In this document: one piece after another, positions 32,585 to 44,696 of the stretch
Layout of the letters: every line of letters starts with the position of its first letter
How positions within the stretch are numbered: the stretch's first letter is position 1
Origin: Bubalus kerabau
Taxonomy: Eukaryota; Chordata; Mammalia; Artiodactyla; Bovidae
Length of the DNA: 64,000 nucleotides
Reading direction: 5' to 3'
Assembly: GCF_029407905.1 (NCBI RefSeq)
Contig: NC_073627.1
Coordinates: 155,687,697-155,751,696, forward strand
Position numbers and translations under genes: made by a program
Notes under the pieces: generated by a model
The model's database searches: none
Told to the model about the DNA's origin: nothing
What the model saw: the letters and a program-made list of their open reading frames with translations, nothing else

Positions 32585-33194
32585 ACATCTTAAAGCGCAA
32601 GAAGGATAGGGCCATATCAAATGCAGTGAAGGGCAACTCCTACCTCAACCCTAGTGGCCAAGTGGACAACATTCTATAGGGTCAGGGTTGTCTCTGGAGA
32701 AAAGATGGTGGAAATGGGAGAAAAGTATGGACTTAACGTGACTAGTCACTTCCGTCCAGAATGTATGGCCACAGAAAGCACACCTTTAGAGGGTGATAAG
32801 GAAGTTGTCTATGACATAACCTAGGGTTGGGGAGTGGGTGCGCAGGCCTGAAAAACATAAGCTCATAAAATACTCAGTTACAGATATTCCAAGAATCCAG
32901 AGTCCATTCCTGGAAGTTTCTTTGTAGACTCACACGTAAGCAATAATCTCCAGGTTTACCAAATGCAAACCCCACAGTGATGACTGTTTTCAGGAAGATA
33001 TCCTTGACCTTGTCCCGTAGACTTTTTTGCCAGGCACTGCTACATGTGTGGCACAGCCCATAACATTAAGGACTCCACCATTAAGAGATAAAGATCATGC
33101 AAAGGGAAGTCAGAAGACAATGAGGAACTTTCCCTATTCCAATTTGCATCCACAATTCAAAAGCTGGCTTTTGTCTTTATCAGGAGTGTCTGTC
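32585..33194. other. Single-copy DNA, no gene seen
   Basis: Nothing recognised. Confidence 0.35.
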
Positions 33195-33199
33195 TAGAC

Positions 33200-33300
33200 C
33201 AGAGTCTTGCTGCTCAGTGTGGTCTGCAGAGAAGCAGAACTGGGAGTTTGTGAAACATGCAAACTCTCAGACCCCACCCCAACCTACTGAGTCAGCCTCC
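33200..33300 (+). mobile_element. MER5A-like hAT fragment
   Basis: 'cagtgtggtctgcagagaagcag', 'gaaacatgcaaactctcagacccc' and 'cctactgagtcag' track the MER5A consensus. Confidence 0.6.
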
Positions 33301-34255
33301 TCATTCCTGCAAGATCCCCATTAGTCATGAAGATGCTTATCCCAGGGATACACCCAGGCTCCCACTGCCTGGGAGAGCACGGAAAGCCAGCTGGCGTGCT
33401 TCAGTCCCAGGTGTCCCCTTTCCCAGGTTCCTGACAATAAGGCATGAGCAGAGACCTTGTCCCCAAGGACAGTCTGGCTCCTCCTGCCACAGCACCTTCC
33501 TGCTAAACTCCGAGCAGGGCCGCAGATGCCCACCTAGGCTGTCGCTGGTCACTCAGGATGGCAGGAGGGTTCTCCTTTTAGAATCTGCTCTGGAGTTTTC
33601 CCCAACAATGGGCTCCATAAGCCCACCCTTGAGTCAGAGTAGCTAATGAGCTCTCCAACACATCTCCCGACAGTCCTCTCCTGAACCCCAGGGCCCCCAC
33701 CCACCCCCACCCACCCAGACTCCAAGGGGCACTCATGCTCCAGCTCAGCATCCCACTCCTATGTGCTCTTCTGCATTTGCTGTGGAGGCAGAGGCATGAC
33801 TAGTTATGCAAACTGATGACCCATCTCTAGGCAACAGGTGTCTGGCAGTCTCAGTCAGCTGAGTGGGTTACCCGTGGGTGTGTTGTGCCGTTGGGTGTCA
33901 CCTGGGCAAAGAGGGGAGAGAAGGAGATCACCAGCCAGGTTCCACAAGGGCTCAGATCCGAGTGATGAGCTCTGCATGGCGTGAAGCACCCACAGTACAT
34001 ATCCTCTGGGTGGGGTGCCATAGACAGCTCCCATGGCTGTGTTGAATTTTACAAAGGCAACTTAAAGTGAAATGTATCACTTCGAAATAATTTTCTCCAA
34101 ATCTGGAGCCTTTGATTATGGTTTCTCATCCCCAAAGAGCCTGAAGATTAAGATTAAACTCTTAGATTTCCCCTCACTTTTCTCAATAATACAATCCAGT
34201 ATCGTTTAAATCGATTTTTTTACCTTTTTGGCTTTAAAATGGACTCAATTGTCTA
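33301..34255. other. Single-copy DNA, no gene seen
   Basis: Includes a C-rich patch 33688-33718 of repeated CCACC/CCCA units. No gene seen. The 129-residue plus frame at 33257-33646 is not supported. Confidence 0.35.
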
Positions 34256-34257
34256 AA

Positions 34258-34469
34258 ATTTGTCTTGTGGCTCAAATGGTAAAGAATCTGCCCACAATGC
34301 AAGAGATACAGGTTCAGTCCTGGGTCAGGAAGATCCCCTGGGGAAGGGAATGGCAACCCACTCCAGTATTCTTGCCTGAGGAATCCCATGGACAGAAGAG
34401 CCTGGTGGGCTACAGTCCAACTCACAAAGAGATGGACATGACTGAGCAACTGACACTTTCACTTTCAAT
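34258..34469 (+). mobile_element. Bov-tA SINE
   Basis: The head lacks its first bases and starts 'tgtcttgtggctcaaatgg'. Body with a small deletion after 'gctacagtcca' and an (ACTTTC)n tail. Confidence 0.85.
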
Positions 34470-34856
34470 TATTCTAAAGTGCTAAGTGTAAAAATTTCAA
34501 ATCTAGAAGTCAAATTAAACTTTCTTCACCTTAATTGCAAGACTGTGAGCCACAGGGTGCATTTGGAGGTGGGGGGATGAGAACACTTTACAGCTGCTCA
34601 TGCACTGGGTTCTGAAACCAAGCAAACAAGCAAGCCCTGCAGGTGCCTCCTTATCTGTGTGGATCTTGTTCTCAAATGTTAAGATTCATGATGAGCTGTG
34701 TTGTGGGCACATAGGGACCGTATAAGCCTAATTTGGGTGGGCCCATGGGTACAAGGGTCTTCTTTCACAGGCCCATCTCAGTCATCAGTCAATAAAGGGA
34801 TGCTTGTGAGCTGCACTCCATCCACATGCAATGAGCCCATCCAGACCATCACCTGC
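34470..34856. other. Single-copy DNA, no gene seen
   Basis: Nothing recognised. Confidence 0.35.
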
Positions 34857-34857
34857 A

Positions 34858-35038
34858 TCTGTGGTTCCCAAAGTATGTTCCCTGGAAAATAGCATCACTT
34901 GGGGACAGGTAGAAATGCAAACTCCTGGACTCCTGCTCAGATCTGCTGAATCAGAATCTCCTGGACAAAGGCCCAGAGATCTGAATGTTAACAAAACTCC
35001 AAATGATGGCACCCCTTGCTAAAGTGTAAAGACCACCA
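34858..35038 (+). mobile_element. MER5A hAT transposon, near full length
   Basis: Starts 'ctgtggttcccaaagtatg' and proceeds through 'tagaaatgcaaactcctgg', 'ctgctgaatcagaatctcc' and 'ctgaatgttaacaaaactcc' to 'taaagtgtaaagaccacca', with both ends recognisable. A non-autonomous DNA transposon of eutherian age. Confidence 0.7.
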
Positions 35039-35124
35039 GCTTCCATCATCTTATTTTATCCTCAATATACTTTAATGATTCAGGGTTATTTTTTTACCCC
35101 AGAATACAGAAAACAAACAGAAAG

Positions 35125-35490
35125 CTTAGAGTCAGGGTTCTCCAGAGAAACAGAACCAACAAGGCATGTATACAGAGACAAAGATTTATTTTAAGGAATT
35201 GGCTCACACAATGGTAGAGACTGGCAGGTCCAAACTCTGCAGGGTGTGCCAGCAGGCTGGAGACACAGGAAGAGCCAGTGATGCCAGAAGTCTGAAAGCC
35301 ATCCTCCAGTGAATTCTCTTTTTCTTGGGGGATACTGATCTTTTTATTCTTCTGCTGCCTACCCACATTGCCGAGGGCAATCTGCTTTATTCGGACCCCC
35401 TCACAGAAACACTAGGATAATGTTTGCTCAAGTATCTGGGTACCTCATCACCCAGCCAGGTAGTCACTCAAAATTAACCATCATAGCTAT
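35125..35490 (-). mobile_element. Ancient LTR, antisense (family uncertain)
   Basis: 'gggttctccagagaaacagaacc', 'agatttattttaaggaattggctcaca', 'gctggagacacaggaagagcc' and 'gggcaatctgctttattc' then 'aaaattaaccatca' mark a widespread mammalian LTR read in reverse. The polyadenylation motif is reversed in 'tttatt'. I am not sure of its RepBase name. Confidence 0.65.
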
Positions 35491-38059
35491 CCAGCAGTAG
35501 GGGAGCTGGGAATGGATCCTGGGCAGCTGTTGTCAATGACACTGCCAGCTGTTCAAGTGGGCCCCTTCTTTCTTGGGGTGACAGAAAGGCACTGTTTTGT
35601 AGAGAGGGCCTGAGCTGTGCTGAAGGCTGAGTCAGACCACAGCCCTCTCTGCCATGTGCCAAGAGAAGGATCTTGCTCTCTTCCATTCTGGAGGAAGTGG
35701 AGACCAGAGGGGTCCAGACTAGAGCCAAGGGCTGATTTGCTCTTTGTTTGCATAAATTTGCACATCGCCTCCCAGTGCTTCCAGTTTAAGATTAGACTGG
35801 AGGCCCTGCCCGTGGATCTTCAGAGTCTTAGTTTGACCAGGTTGATCAAATCCCTCTTTGAGAGGAATGCCAGGGGCCAACATTCCGGTACTTCACTCCT
35901 CACTCTCCATGACCACACTGAAAGGGTTCTAGATGCCCCTCTCTTTTTCAGTTTCTTCCACTTTCTTCTGATGTGAGCTTACACATAGGAGAGCAAAGAA
36001 AGCCTAAGCAGTTCTTCAACCAAGATCAACACTTGGTAAATCCCACTACACAAGGTGGGCGGCCCTGAGTCCTGTTAAGGGGAGGCAGTGGCCTTGGTGA
36101 CCCCCGCGCACTCCAGACCTGCAGACTGTCCCAGGAAGGCAGCCCTCCCCCCAGCACCAGAGACCCTGCTCAAGTCCTCTTTTTCCTCCCTGGGGAAACA
36201 GTACCGGCAGGCCTGTCAAGAGAAGACAGAAAAGGATTGAAGGGAATTCTCACTCCTGGTGACAACTCAACCTCTCCTCCACCAAGAACCAAAAAGAAAA
36301 AGGAAATTAGTGTGTCTACATCTATACTTGATGGTTAATGTTCTAAACACCCAAACTCATAGTAGATCTGCACCCACAGGCCCCTCCTCCAGCTCATGTA
36401 GGTTTTGTCTCCAACTCCCTGGATCCTGGCGGGTGTCCCATCTGCTCCCATAGTCCTGTCCAGTGTGTTTTTTGCACTGGTCGCCTGGAAGCCTGGGGTG
36501 GTGGGGAGGAGACAGGTGGCGATCAAAACAGCAAGCCCACTTCTCAGCATCGGGCACCCACTCTTTTCTCTCTCCACATCATCCCCTGTCTTGTCTAAGT
36601 CCTCCCTCCTGCTCCAAAGCTTTGTGCTTGGGCTCTCACTCCCTTAATCCTCTGAAGCATGAAGAAGTTTGCCCAGCTTCATCTTCTACCCAGATTTCAT
36701 CCCAGTTTATCATCTTCATCTTACTCACTCTCACTTCTAGTTTTTTCTATTTTCTGCTTCTCCGTCCTTTTATAAAAGAAAACCCTAACACCTTTCTCTT
36801 ACTTACTCACTCCTTTAGCTTTTCAGTGTAGTTTCTTTTTCCAGTGAATCAGGCCACTGTCTGTACCACCATCCGCTATTTTTTGGAGGGTGGGTCTATT
36901 TTGACTATAAACTCTGCTCAAGAAAAACTGACCAAGGAACACCTCAGCTTCATCTGAAGTTGGCCCTGCAGACTTCCTTGATTACATTTCTAACGTTATT
37001 TTCATGTACAGAACTGACCAGTTAGGTCCGTCAGACCCCAACTCTGACATCCCAGTCTCTCTTGTTTTTATGATCAATATGACTGCTTTGATGTCTGCTG
37101 GGATGAATACTACTCAATGTTCAGTCCATATTCTGTGACAAGTATTATATCTCTGTCTTGGAGCCTGGGGAAGAAGTAACTCTCGGTCTAGTTTTAGACA
37201 CAAATCCCACTTTATTCTTCAACTTGAAATTCCCAATGATGCCCATTTGACCTCAGGATAAAGTTTCACACCCCCCAGGGCTGAGATCTACTGCACTTCA
37301 TCCTAAGTGTGACCCACTACTTCCCAAAGTGAATGTTGAATAATTACTAACCTATCGCTATTCATTTGCATTCTTAGTCAATCCTTTCATAAATGCAACT
37401 TGTCACCACAGTGAGCTTGAAGTTCCTAGCTACCAGAATCATACTTTTCATTTACAGCAGATCCTGGGCAATGTGGAGCACACAGGGAAATCCCAATGTG
37501 CCCTGTTGAATGAGGTATTGGATTTATAAATATTTGGTGAGCCTGGACTGACTTCAGAGGATGACTCAAGAGCGTTCATAAAATGACTGTAAAGTTAGAC
37601 ATTGGCAATGTTCTCCCATAATATCTGATTTGATTGATAGAACCACAAACCCAAAGTGAGATTAATGACCCAAAAGAACCATCAAGAGTGTAGATGCCCC
37701 CCTCTCCGGACAGGAAGCCTCCTCAGTAAAGCAGTTGCTGAAGCAAGAGAGAGGTCAAAACCAGAAAAGTATCAACAGTAACCACAGGTTAAAATCAATT
37801 CCTTCACAGGTATTTGTACTTTGTCAAATTCTGCCCTACCTTATGACAGGAAACTTCTAGAGAGCTTTGAATTCTCTACAAAAGGCTTAAACATAGTCTT
37901 CTTAAACTCCTAGGATCTGAATTTTATCCTTTTTCGTTTTCTGCTTTCTTCACTGTAGATAAACATATGTAGCTTTTTAGAGGAGTAGGGAGGGAGTCTT
38001 CTCACAAATACTGCCTGTGTGCTGAATTATGAGAAATGTTTTCTCATATACAGCTGCAT
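35491..38059. other. Single-copy DNA, 2.5 kb, no gene seen
   Basis: The longest stretch without recognised repeats in the left two-thirds of the window. Pyrimidine-rich at 36560-36840. Open frames of 60-122 residues overlap on both strands. Some L2-like text near 37240-37310 is too weak to call. Confidence 0.4.
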
Positions 38060-38061
38060 TT

Positions 38062-38406
38062 TTTATAATTCTATTTGTTTATTTTATTATTTTGGCTGTG
38101 CTGGGTCTTTGTTGCTGTGTAGGCTCTTCTCTAGTTGCAGAGAGCAGGGGCTACTCTCTAGCTGAAGTGTGAGAGCTTCTCACTGTGACGGCTTCTCTTG
38201 TTGCAGAGCACAGGCTCCAGGGTATGCAGGCATCCGTAGTTTAGCACATGGGCTCTGTAGTCGTGGCTCCCCAACAGGCTCAATAGTTGTGACGCACAGG
38301 CTTAGTTGCTCCACAGTATTTGGGATCTTCTACGATCGAGTATTGAACCCATGTCTCTTGCATTGGCAGGCAGATTCTTTACCACTGAACCACCAAGGAA
38401 GTCCCA
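38062..38406 (-). mobile_element. CHR-type SINE, antisense, long form
   Basis: Reversed tail 'tattattttggctgtgctgggtctttgttgc', several tandem sub-units in the body, and reversed head 'ccactgaaccaccaaggaagtcccag'. At about 345 bp it is longer than the other CHR copies here. Confidence 0.75.
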
Positions 38407-38545
38407 GCAGCTGCTTTTGATGACTAAGGTCACAGAAGTGTTCAGCCCCATCAGTCTCTATGGTGAAAATTCTCTAATTTTTTTGAGGCACTGAAAGAGA
38501 TTAGCCACTGTAGTAATTTGAAGAAACTTTCAAAAATCTTGATAT

Positions 38546-38775
38546 GATGGATGAATGGGTGGATAGATGGAAGGATGGGAACAAGACTCAGTAGATGAGG
38601 GTGGGTGGATGGATGGATGGATGGATAGATGGGGGATGGAAGTAGGGATAAATGAGTATGTGGGTGGATGGATGAACTGATGGATGAGAAGATGGATAAA
38701 TGAAAGGAAGGATGGGTAGATGGATGAGTGGGTGTTTCGATAGGTGAGGGACGGATAAATGGATGGGTAGATGAG
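38546..38775. repeat. (GGAT)n degenerate array
   Basis: GGAT/GATG tetranucleotide units with a clean core 'gggtggatggatggatgg' near 38603. It grades into a GA/GGA-rich purine tract to about 38850. The minus-strand frames of 104-114 residues (Pro/Ser/His-rich) are artefacts of it. Confidence 0.9.
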
Positions 38776-38852
38776 GAAAGGAGGAAAAAAGACAAGGAGG
38801 AATAAGGGAATGAAAAAGGAGAGAAGGGGAGGGGAAAGGAGAGGAGAAGAAG
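38776..38852. repeat. Purine-rich (GA/GGA) tract
   Basis: Nearly uninterrupted A/G on the plus strand, adjoining the tetranucleotide array. Confidence 0.7.
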
Positions 38853-39289
38853 TCAGATAAGCTGGTCACATTCACAGTTAATCTCAAGCTATCTTGGTTC
38901 ATCAGGTCATCCCAACCAGTACAGTCTTCGTGGAGTCAGCAATATTTCCCTCCTGCTCTCAGCACAATTGACTCAACCCCGAATTCAGTTCTTAGAGATG
39001 CTATTTTGAGAACCCATTAGTGGTTTGAATTCACAAATCCTGTGGTTTTACACCTAGCTACCGAGGTCAATATTTACAGCATGCTAACAATGCCACACAC
39101 TCACGGAATTTCTCCCGGCCAAATCTCAAATCCCAAGTAAATGTGTGACTAACATTGAACACATCCTGCAGATCCAAACAATACAAATGATGACAAAGGG
39201 TAGACCAGTAGGTCTCCAAAGAAAAAAAAAACTAAGTAGAATCTTACTTAAAAGAAATTTTGTAACATAGAACTTTAAAATGTTTATAT
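38853..39289. other. Single-copy DNA, no gene seen
   Basis: Nothing recognised except a 10-nt A run at 39221. Confidence 0.35.
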
Positions 39290-39526
39290 ATGTTGATTTT
39301 GCCATCCCCCTTCTAGGATTATATCCTAAGGAAATCATCAGGAATTACTAAGATTTATATTTTTTAAAAAAAGGTTCACCTCAGAATTTGTCATAGCAGC
39401 ATATATTGGAAACAATCCAAATATCCAATAATATGAGAATTATTATACAGATGATAGAACATAAAATAAGGAAATATAGTACAGTTATTAAAAGTCTTAT
39501 TTTAAAAGGAATCTGTTGTCATCAGT

Positions 39527-39800
39527 TGGAGAAGGCAATGGCACCCCACTCCAGTACTCTTGCCTGGAAAATCCCATGGACGGAGGAGCCTGGTAGGCTG
39601 CAGTCCGTGGGGTCGCTAAGAGTCAGACACGACTGAGCGACTTCACTTTCACTTTTCACTTTCATGCATTGGAAAAGGAAATGGCAACCCACTCCAGTGT
39701 TCTTGCCTGGAGAATCCCAGGGACGGGGGAGCCTGGTGGGCTGCCGTCTATGGGGTCGCACAGAGTCGGACACGACTGAAGTGACTTAACAGCAGCAGCA
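39527..39800 (+). mobile_element. BovA2 dimeric SINE
   Basis: Complete two-unit form with TTCACTTTCA linker and (CAG)n tail. Duplication gttgtcatcagt (39515-39526) / gttgtcttcagt (39801-39812). Confidence 0.92.
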
Positions 39801-39896
39801 GTTGTCTTCAGTAGGTGCTTATAACAATCTACCATTCAAAAGAGAGAACATCAAAAATATGTACACAGTAATTATTTCAGTATAGTAATTATTTAA

Positions 39897-40042
39897 CTGT
39901 ATAGTCCATGGAATTCTCCAAGCAAGAATACTAGAGTGAGTAGCCATTCCCTTCTCCAGGGGATCTTACCAATCCAGGGATCAAACCTAGGTCTCCTCCA
40001 TTGCAGGCGGATTCTTTACCAGCTGAGCCACTAGGGTAGCCC
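39897..40042 (-). mobile_element. Short Bov-tA variant, antisense
   Basis: tRNA-Glu head and part of the BovA body only. The SINE 3' end stops after 'ggactatacag', directly at the duplicated site. Perfect 10-bp duplication aattatttaa at 39887-39896 and 40043-40052 shows it inserted in this short form. Confidence 0.88.
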
Positions 40043-40075
40043 AATTATTTAAGAGAAGTTCTTATAATGAAATAT

Positions 40076-40290
40076 GGGCTTCCCTGGAAGCTCAGCTGGT
40101 AAAAATTCTGCCGGCAATGCAGGAGACCCCAGTTTTATTCCACGGTTGTGACGATCCTCTGGAGAAGGGATAGGCTACCCACTCCAGTATTCTTGCCTGG
40201 AGAATCCCCATGGACAGAGGAACCTGGCAGGCTACAGTCCAATGGGTAACAAAGAGTCGGACATGACTGAGCCACTAAGCATGGCACAGC
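40076..40290 (+). mobile_element. Bov-tA SINE
   Basis: Full element. Perfect 12-bp duplication ataatgaaatat at 40064-40075 and 40291-40302. Its head faces the head of the antisense copy 33 bp to the left. Confidence 0.92.
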
Positions 40291-40415
40291 ATAATGAAAT
40301 ATAAAACACACCAACAATAAAAAGCATATCTTAGAAGAACTGTGAATATTTTTACTATTTTCACTTCATACTTTTCTATATTTTCCAGTTTTCTACAAAG
40401 ACAGCTTTTTTTTTT

Positions 40416-40974
40416 TTTATGAAGGTCACAATACATCATTTGATAAGTGGAAGAGCTACGATGAAACAGCGTCTTGCACTCCAACCCTCCATCTTCCCAG
40501 AAGAGAATCAAGGTAGAGTTCTGGTTTTTAGTCATCTGTGATTGCCTGTGGATTATGCATCTTTTCTTATAAATCATCAGCTTTGGATAAATTCAGTTGG
40601 GCTTCCAGTTGAAAAGTGAGGACTGTGCCCACTTACATTACCCTCTTGTCTTAATGTCTGGTATTTACATTAAGTATTTTAGTTATTTTATTTGTTGCCT
40701 CAGAACTGGAATCCTCAGAATATTCCTAAATATATTTCTGTTTTCATCAGCTTCCAAAAGCAACTCTTGGCATCCTACTTTGTAAGATGAGAATAACATC
40801 TCTCCCACCTTCTTCCCTGTCCTCTCCTTGTCACTGTATTTTACTTGGACATTGACAAAGTGTTAACATTTACATTTTACTTTGGTGAAAAATAAGTAAC
40901 CACTTCTGTATTTATTATTTCTAGCAATTAAGAACCAACAAGCACATTTGCATTACCATAACTATAAAACTGGG
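40416..40974. other. AT-rich DNA, no gene seen
   Basis: Begins just after a 12-nt poly(T). No repeat family assigned. Confidence 0.35.
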
Positions 40975-41088
40975 ATTTTCCTGGTGATCCAGTGGCTAAG
41001 ACTCCACACACCCAATACAGGGGACCCAGGTTCTATCCCTGGTCAGGAAACTAGATCCCACATGCCACAGCTAAGACACTGTTAGGTT
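40975..41088 (+). mobile_element. CHR-type SINE, partial
   Basis: 'gggattttcctggtgatccagtggctaagactcc' head, B-box-like 'aggttctatccctgg' and 'actagatcccacatgcc'. Truncated after 'agctaagaca'. Confidence 0.75.
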
Positions 41089-42231
41089 CTGTGCTGAACA
41101 GTGCTGCCTTTGAGTGGAGGGCCTTCTCTACAGAGCGCATCTCACTCTGCAGGCTGGAGACAATATCCCTAGCATCAGGGTCAAGTTCTCAGTTCTTACA
41201 GCTCGTTTATGGCTTCATTCCATGCCCCTTTTTTCATTTGTCTCGTAATTGTACTGCAACTGCCTCCTGCTTTATTCTGATTTTTGTTATCTGTTTTTCT
41301 CCTTGTGATAAGAGCCTTGATTATTGTCTCAAAACTGTTCCAGGCTCAGAAACACAATATCTCATCTACTGGGCCCTTTTCTTCAAGGACATTTCTTTCC
41401 AAGGTTTTATCATTCAAGGATCCTTCGACTAAGCTTTGCTTGAGAGATGCAGGCTGCCAGGGCTGTGCCCTGGGTGGAAAGGCAGCTCCTTTCAGGGGAG
41501 CTCCATGGAGGAGAGGGGTCTGGCATCTGCAGGCAGTATTCTCATTCTGTGCTTGGAGAGGAATGCTCATTCCTGAGGACTTCTCCAACTGCAGAAGTGC
41601 TCACCTTCCTTTGCATCCAAGATCTTTCTCAGCAGCTTCCTGGGAAGCACAGAGGGCTGAGACCAAGGTCACATGACCTGGCACTTGACCTCTCTCTACC
41701 TGGCACACCCAGTAGAGTCAGCAGGATCCAAGAGCATCCAGAAGCCCTGCTCCTGTCAGGCCTTGCACCTGTGCCTCCACTGGTCACCAGGTATGGTCAT
41801 CTGGGAGGGGACGGCCTTGGGCAAGGGCAGCTGGCAGCAAAGGTGGGGCTGTGGTCATGGCAGCTGAAGGCCATCTGCTGACTGCCTTCCCTGCAGCTAG
41901 GGCAGCAAGTCCTTCCCTCAGGGAGGACTGGGGGCACACGTCCGGGTCACCATAGCCTCCAGTGCCTGGCACCACGTAACAGTGACAGCGAAGGCTTCCG
42001 GGCTATCTGCATTTGTGACTTTATTCGCCAAGTGAGAAGGAAACATGGTCACCCAGAGAACAGCTTTGTCGTGGGCCTGGGAGGAAGCTATGAGGAAAGG
42101 CCCCTGGGACAGAATCTCTCTGAGAGGTGTCCAGGTCCCAGGTCTAAAACACAGTCCCAGCTGTCCCAGATCTAACCTGCCAGCATCCACTCCACAGAGG
42201 AGGTGGACTGGAACCACTGGAGATGGCTGGG
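41089..42231. other. Single-copy DNA, no gene seen
   Basis: About 1.1 kb. A 144-residue plus frame (41447-41881) and a 130-residue frame (41284-41676) overlap each other and opposite-strand frames. No exon-like boundary or domain is visible. Confidence 0.4.
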
Positions 42232-42529
42232 CAAGAAAGTCACTCAGTCATGTCCGACTCCTTGCAACCCCACTATATCCATGGAATTCTCCAAGCCAGA
42301 ATACTGGAGTGAGTAGCCTTTCCCTTCTCCAGGGAATCTGCCCAATCCAGAGATCGAACCCAGGTCTCCCGCATTGCAGGTGGATTCCTTACCATCTGAG
42401 CCACCAGGGAAGCCCAAGAACACTGGAGCATATCCCTTCTCCAGTGGATCTCCCCCAACCCAGAAATAGAACAGGGGTCTCCTCCATTGCAGGCAGATTC
42501 TTTGCCAACTGAGCTACCAGTGAAGACCA
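42232..42529 (-). mobile_element. Dimeric Bov-tA composite, antisense
   Basis: Two heads in one orientation with the junction near 42415, again where a BovA part stops after its 'agtgttcttg' motif and a second 'ggcttccct' head begins. It has a full 3' end ('agaaagtcactcagtc' in reverse), unlike the copy at 28464. Confidence 0.85.
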
Positions 42530-42567
42530 AAGGGTTTGCTTTTTTTCAGGAGGTATACAGCCCTCAG

Positions 42568-42834
42568 GAGAAGGCAATGGCACCCCACTCCAGTACTCTC
42601 GCTTGGAAAATCCCATGGATGGAGGAGCCTGTTAGGCTGCAGCCCATGGGGTCACTAAGAGTCGGACATGACTGAGTGACTTCACTTTCACTTTTCACTT
42701 TCATGCATTGGAGAAGGAAATGGCAACCCACTCCAGTGTTCTTGCCTGGAGAATCCCAGGGACGGGGGAGCCTGGTGGGCTGCCGTCTATGGGGTCGCAC
42801 AGAGTCGGACACGACTGAAGTGACTTAGCATAGC
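42568..42834 (+). mobile_element. BovA2 dimeric SINE
   Basis: Both units present with a very short tail (agcatagc). Perfect 13-bp duplication atacagccctcag at 42555-42567 and 42835-42847. Confidence 0.93.
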
Positions 42835-42884
42835 ATACAGCCCTCAGAAGTGGCACAAATCAGAATTCAAGCTTGATTCAGTAC

Positions 42885-43211
42885 AGGACTTCCTTGGCAG
42901 TCCAGTGGTTAAGACTCCGCCTGCCAATGCAGGGGACGCAGGTCAATCCATGGTTTGGGAAGATCCCATATGCCAAGGGACAGCTAAGCCCTTGGGCCAC
43001 AATGACTGAGGCCTGCATGCCCTAGAGCCCTTGCTGCACAAGAGAAGCCACCACAATGAGAAGCCTGCCCACTACAACTAGAGAGCAGCCCCCCACTTGC
43101 CATAACTGGAGAAAATCTGCATGTAGCAAGGAAGGCCAAAAATAAATAAATAAATAAGTAAAAACTTTTTAATAAATAAAATTCACTTAAAAAGAAAAAA
43201 AAAAAAAAAAA
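42885..43211 (+). mobile_element. CHR-type SINE, full length with A tail
   Basis: Head 'ggacttccttggcagtccagtggttaag', long body with repeated 'gaagccaccacaatgagaagcc' units, an (AATA)n stretch at 43141-43160 and an A run of 18 to 43211. The minus-strand Phe/Leu-rich frame over the tail is an artefact. Confidence 0.8.
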
Positions 43212-43477
43212 CTTGAATGTGTCCATGCAGAGTAAGGGTGAGACCACAGAAGATCCCGTGTTTGCTCTACCCAGGATAAATTCCCAGAGTGGCCATGTCC
43301 CTTCATGGGAGAGAGGGAAGCAGTGGAGAGAGAGGGTGCTGGCTTTCTGGGCGTGATCTCCCACTCACGAGGGAAGGGTGCTCCACGGGGGTGGCATGTG
43401 GGGATGTCATGGTGTCTGTCTGGGTGTCCAGTAAGAGACTGAGCAGATCCAGCTCCATGTGAATTAATGGAATTGAG
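43212..43477. other. Single-copy DNA
   Basis: Short interval with nothing recognised. Confidence 0.35.
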
Positions 43478-43742
43478 TGGAGCCCCACTGCAGTACTCTT
43501 GCCTGGAAAGTCCCATGGACAGAGGAGCCTGGTAGGCTGCAGTCCATGGGGTCACCAAGAGTCAGACATGACTGGCGACTTCACTTTCAATTTTCACTTT
43601 CATACATTGGAGGAGGAAATGGCAACCCACTCCAGTGTTCTTGCCTGGAGAATCCCAGGGACGGGGGAGCCTGGTGGGCTACCGTTTATGGGGTCACACA
43701 GAGTTGGACACAACTGAAGCGACTTAGCAGCAGCAGCAACAG
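43478..43742 (+). mobile_element. BovA2 dimeric SINE
   Basis: Two units with linker and (CAG)n tail 'agcagcagcaacag'. Its coding-looking 198-residue frame (43477-44073) is mostly translated SINE. Confidence 0.88.
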
Positions 43743-44696
43743 AAGTAGGAGGAAGCAGCATTTTATCATCCTGCCGAAAGATATTCATGTTCTTGAGGCC
43801 TCTTTGGCTCTTGGTAAACAGAAAAGCATACCTCCTCCTTTTCTCTGCAGATCAACAGCTAGATCTAGCACACCAGTTAGGTGGGAAATTCCATCTCAGG
43901 AGTCTCAGGGGCTCCCCTTACCCTGCCCCAGACTTTGCCTGAATCTGAGTTTCATACAGGGTCAAGCCATAGAGAACTGCATCAGAGGCCCTAGTACTCA
44001 TGTCTCAGCACACCTGGGCTCCAAGGCCCTCTTGCTGGGTCCAGCACTCTTCCCGGCTGGACAACCCCTCTAAGGACCTGGAGGTCTGAGGTAGAGCACC
44101 CAGACCCCATGTCCACCAAACCCCCAAGCATCATCCAGGGACAGGGCTCAGGCCTCCTGACTGGGCACATACAGACAACCCTACCCATTGGTCAGTGTCT
44201 AGGAGAGACCCCCATGTGCCCCCTACTTCCGATCTGTTGATCTAAGTAAGTATGGAGGAGCAAGTAAACTGCAAAGTCAGAAATGTGTTTATTTCCATCA
44301 TGAAATCCCCATGTCAGGCCATATTTTTTCAAAAAGATTTATTTTTAATGCAGGGAAATAATGCATAAAAGCACTTGTATCACATACATCTGCCTTTTGT
44401 GTAAAATGAACACATCACCAGGACCACAGAGCCACTCCTTGTGGTGCCTGAGAAAGGAGGCCTGGCCCAGCTCCTGTGGACAAACAGCGGCCTCCAGCCA
44501 TCTCCTAGGCCTGCAATCCAGGGACCCTTGCAGGACCCTAGCCAGGGTCTTGATTTATTAATGCACAAATGGACCAATGAGGCCAGCGGTCCATTCAAGA
44601 TGGGCTGATACTCTAGAGAGACTCTTCTAAGGGAGAAGCAGCCCTCATGAATAGGAGATAGATGGGCTCCAGATTGGAAATTTACAATCAGCCTGG
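43743..44696. other. Single-copy DNA, no gene seen
   Basis: No repeat recognised. The 177-residue minus frame (44380-44913) runs from single-copy DNA into a SINE and is not supported as a gene. Confidence 0.4.

Larger units (their letters stand above)
39290..40415 (+). mobile_element. L1M 3' end broken by three SINEs
   Basis: L1M text in order: 'ttctaggattatatcctaagg', 'atagcagcatatattggaaacaatccaaatatcc', then after the insertions 'atacttttctatattttccagttttctacaa'. SINEs occupy 39527-39800, 39897-40042 and 40076-40290, each with its own duplication of L1M sequence. Confidence 0.7.

Noticed and set aside
43141..43211. Phe/Leu-rich minus-strand frame as a membrane protein
   Set aside because: It is the reverse translation of the A-rich CHR tail.
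43477..44073. 198-residue plus-strand frame
   Set aside because: Its first half is translated BovA2 SINE and the rest has no recognisable similarity.
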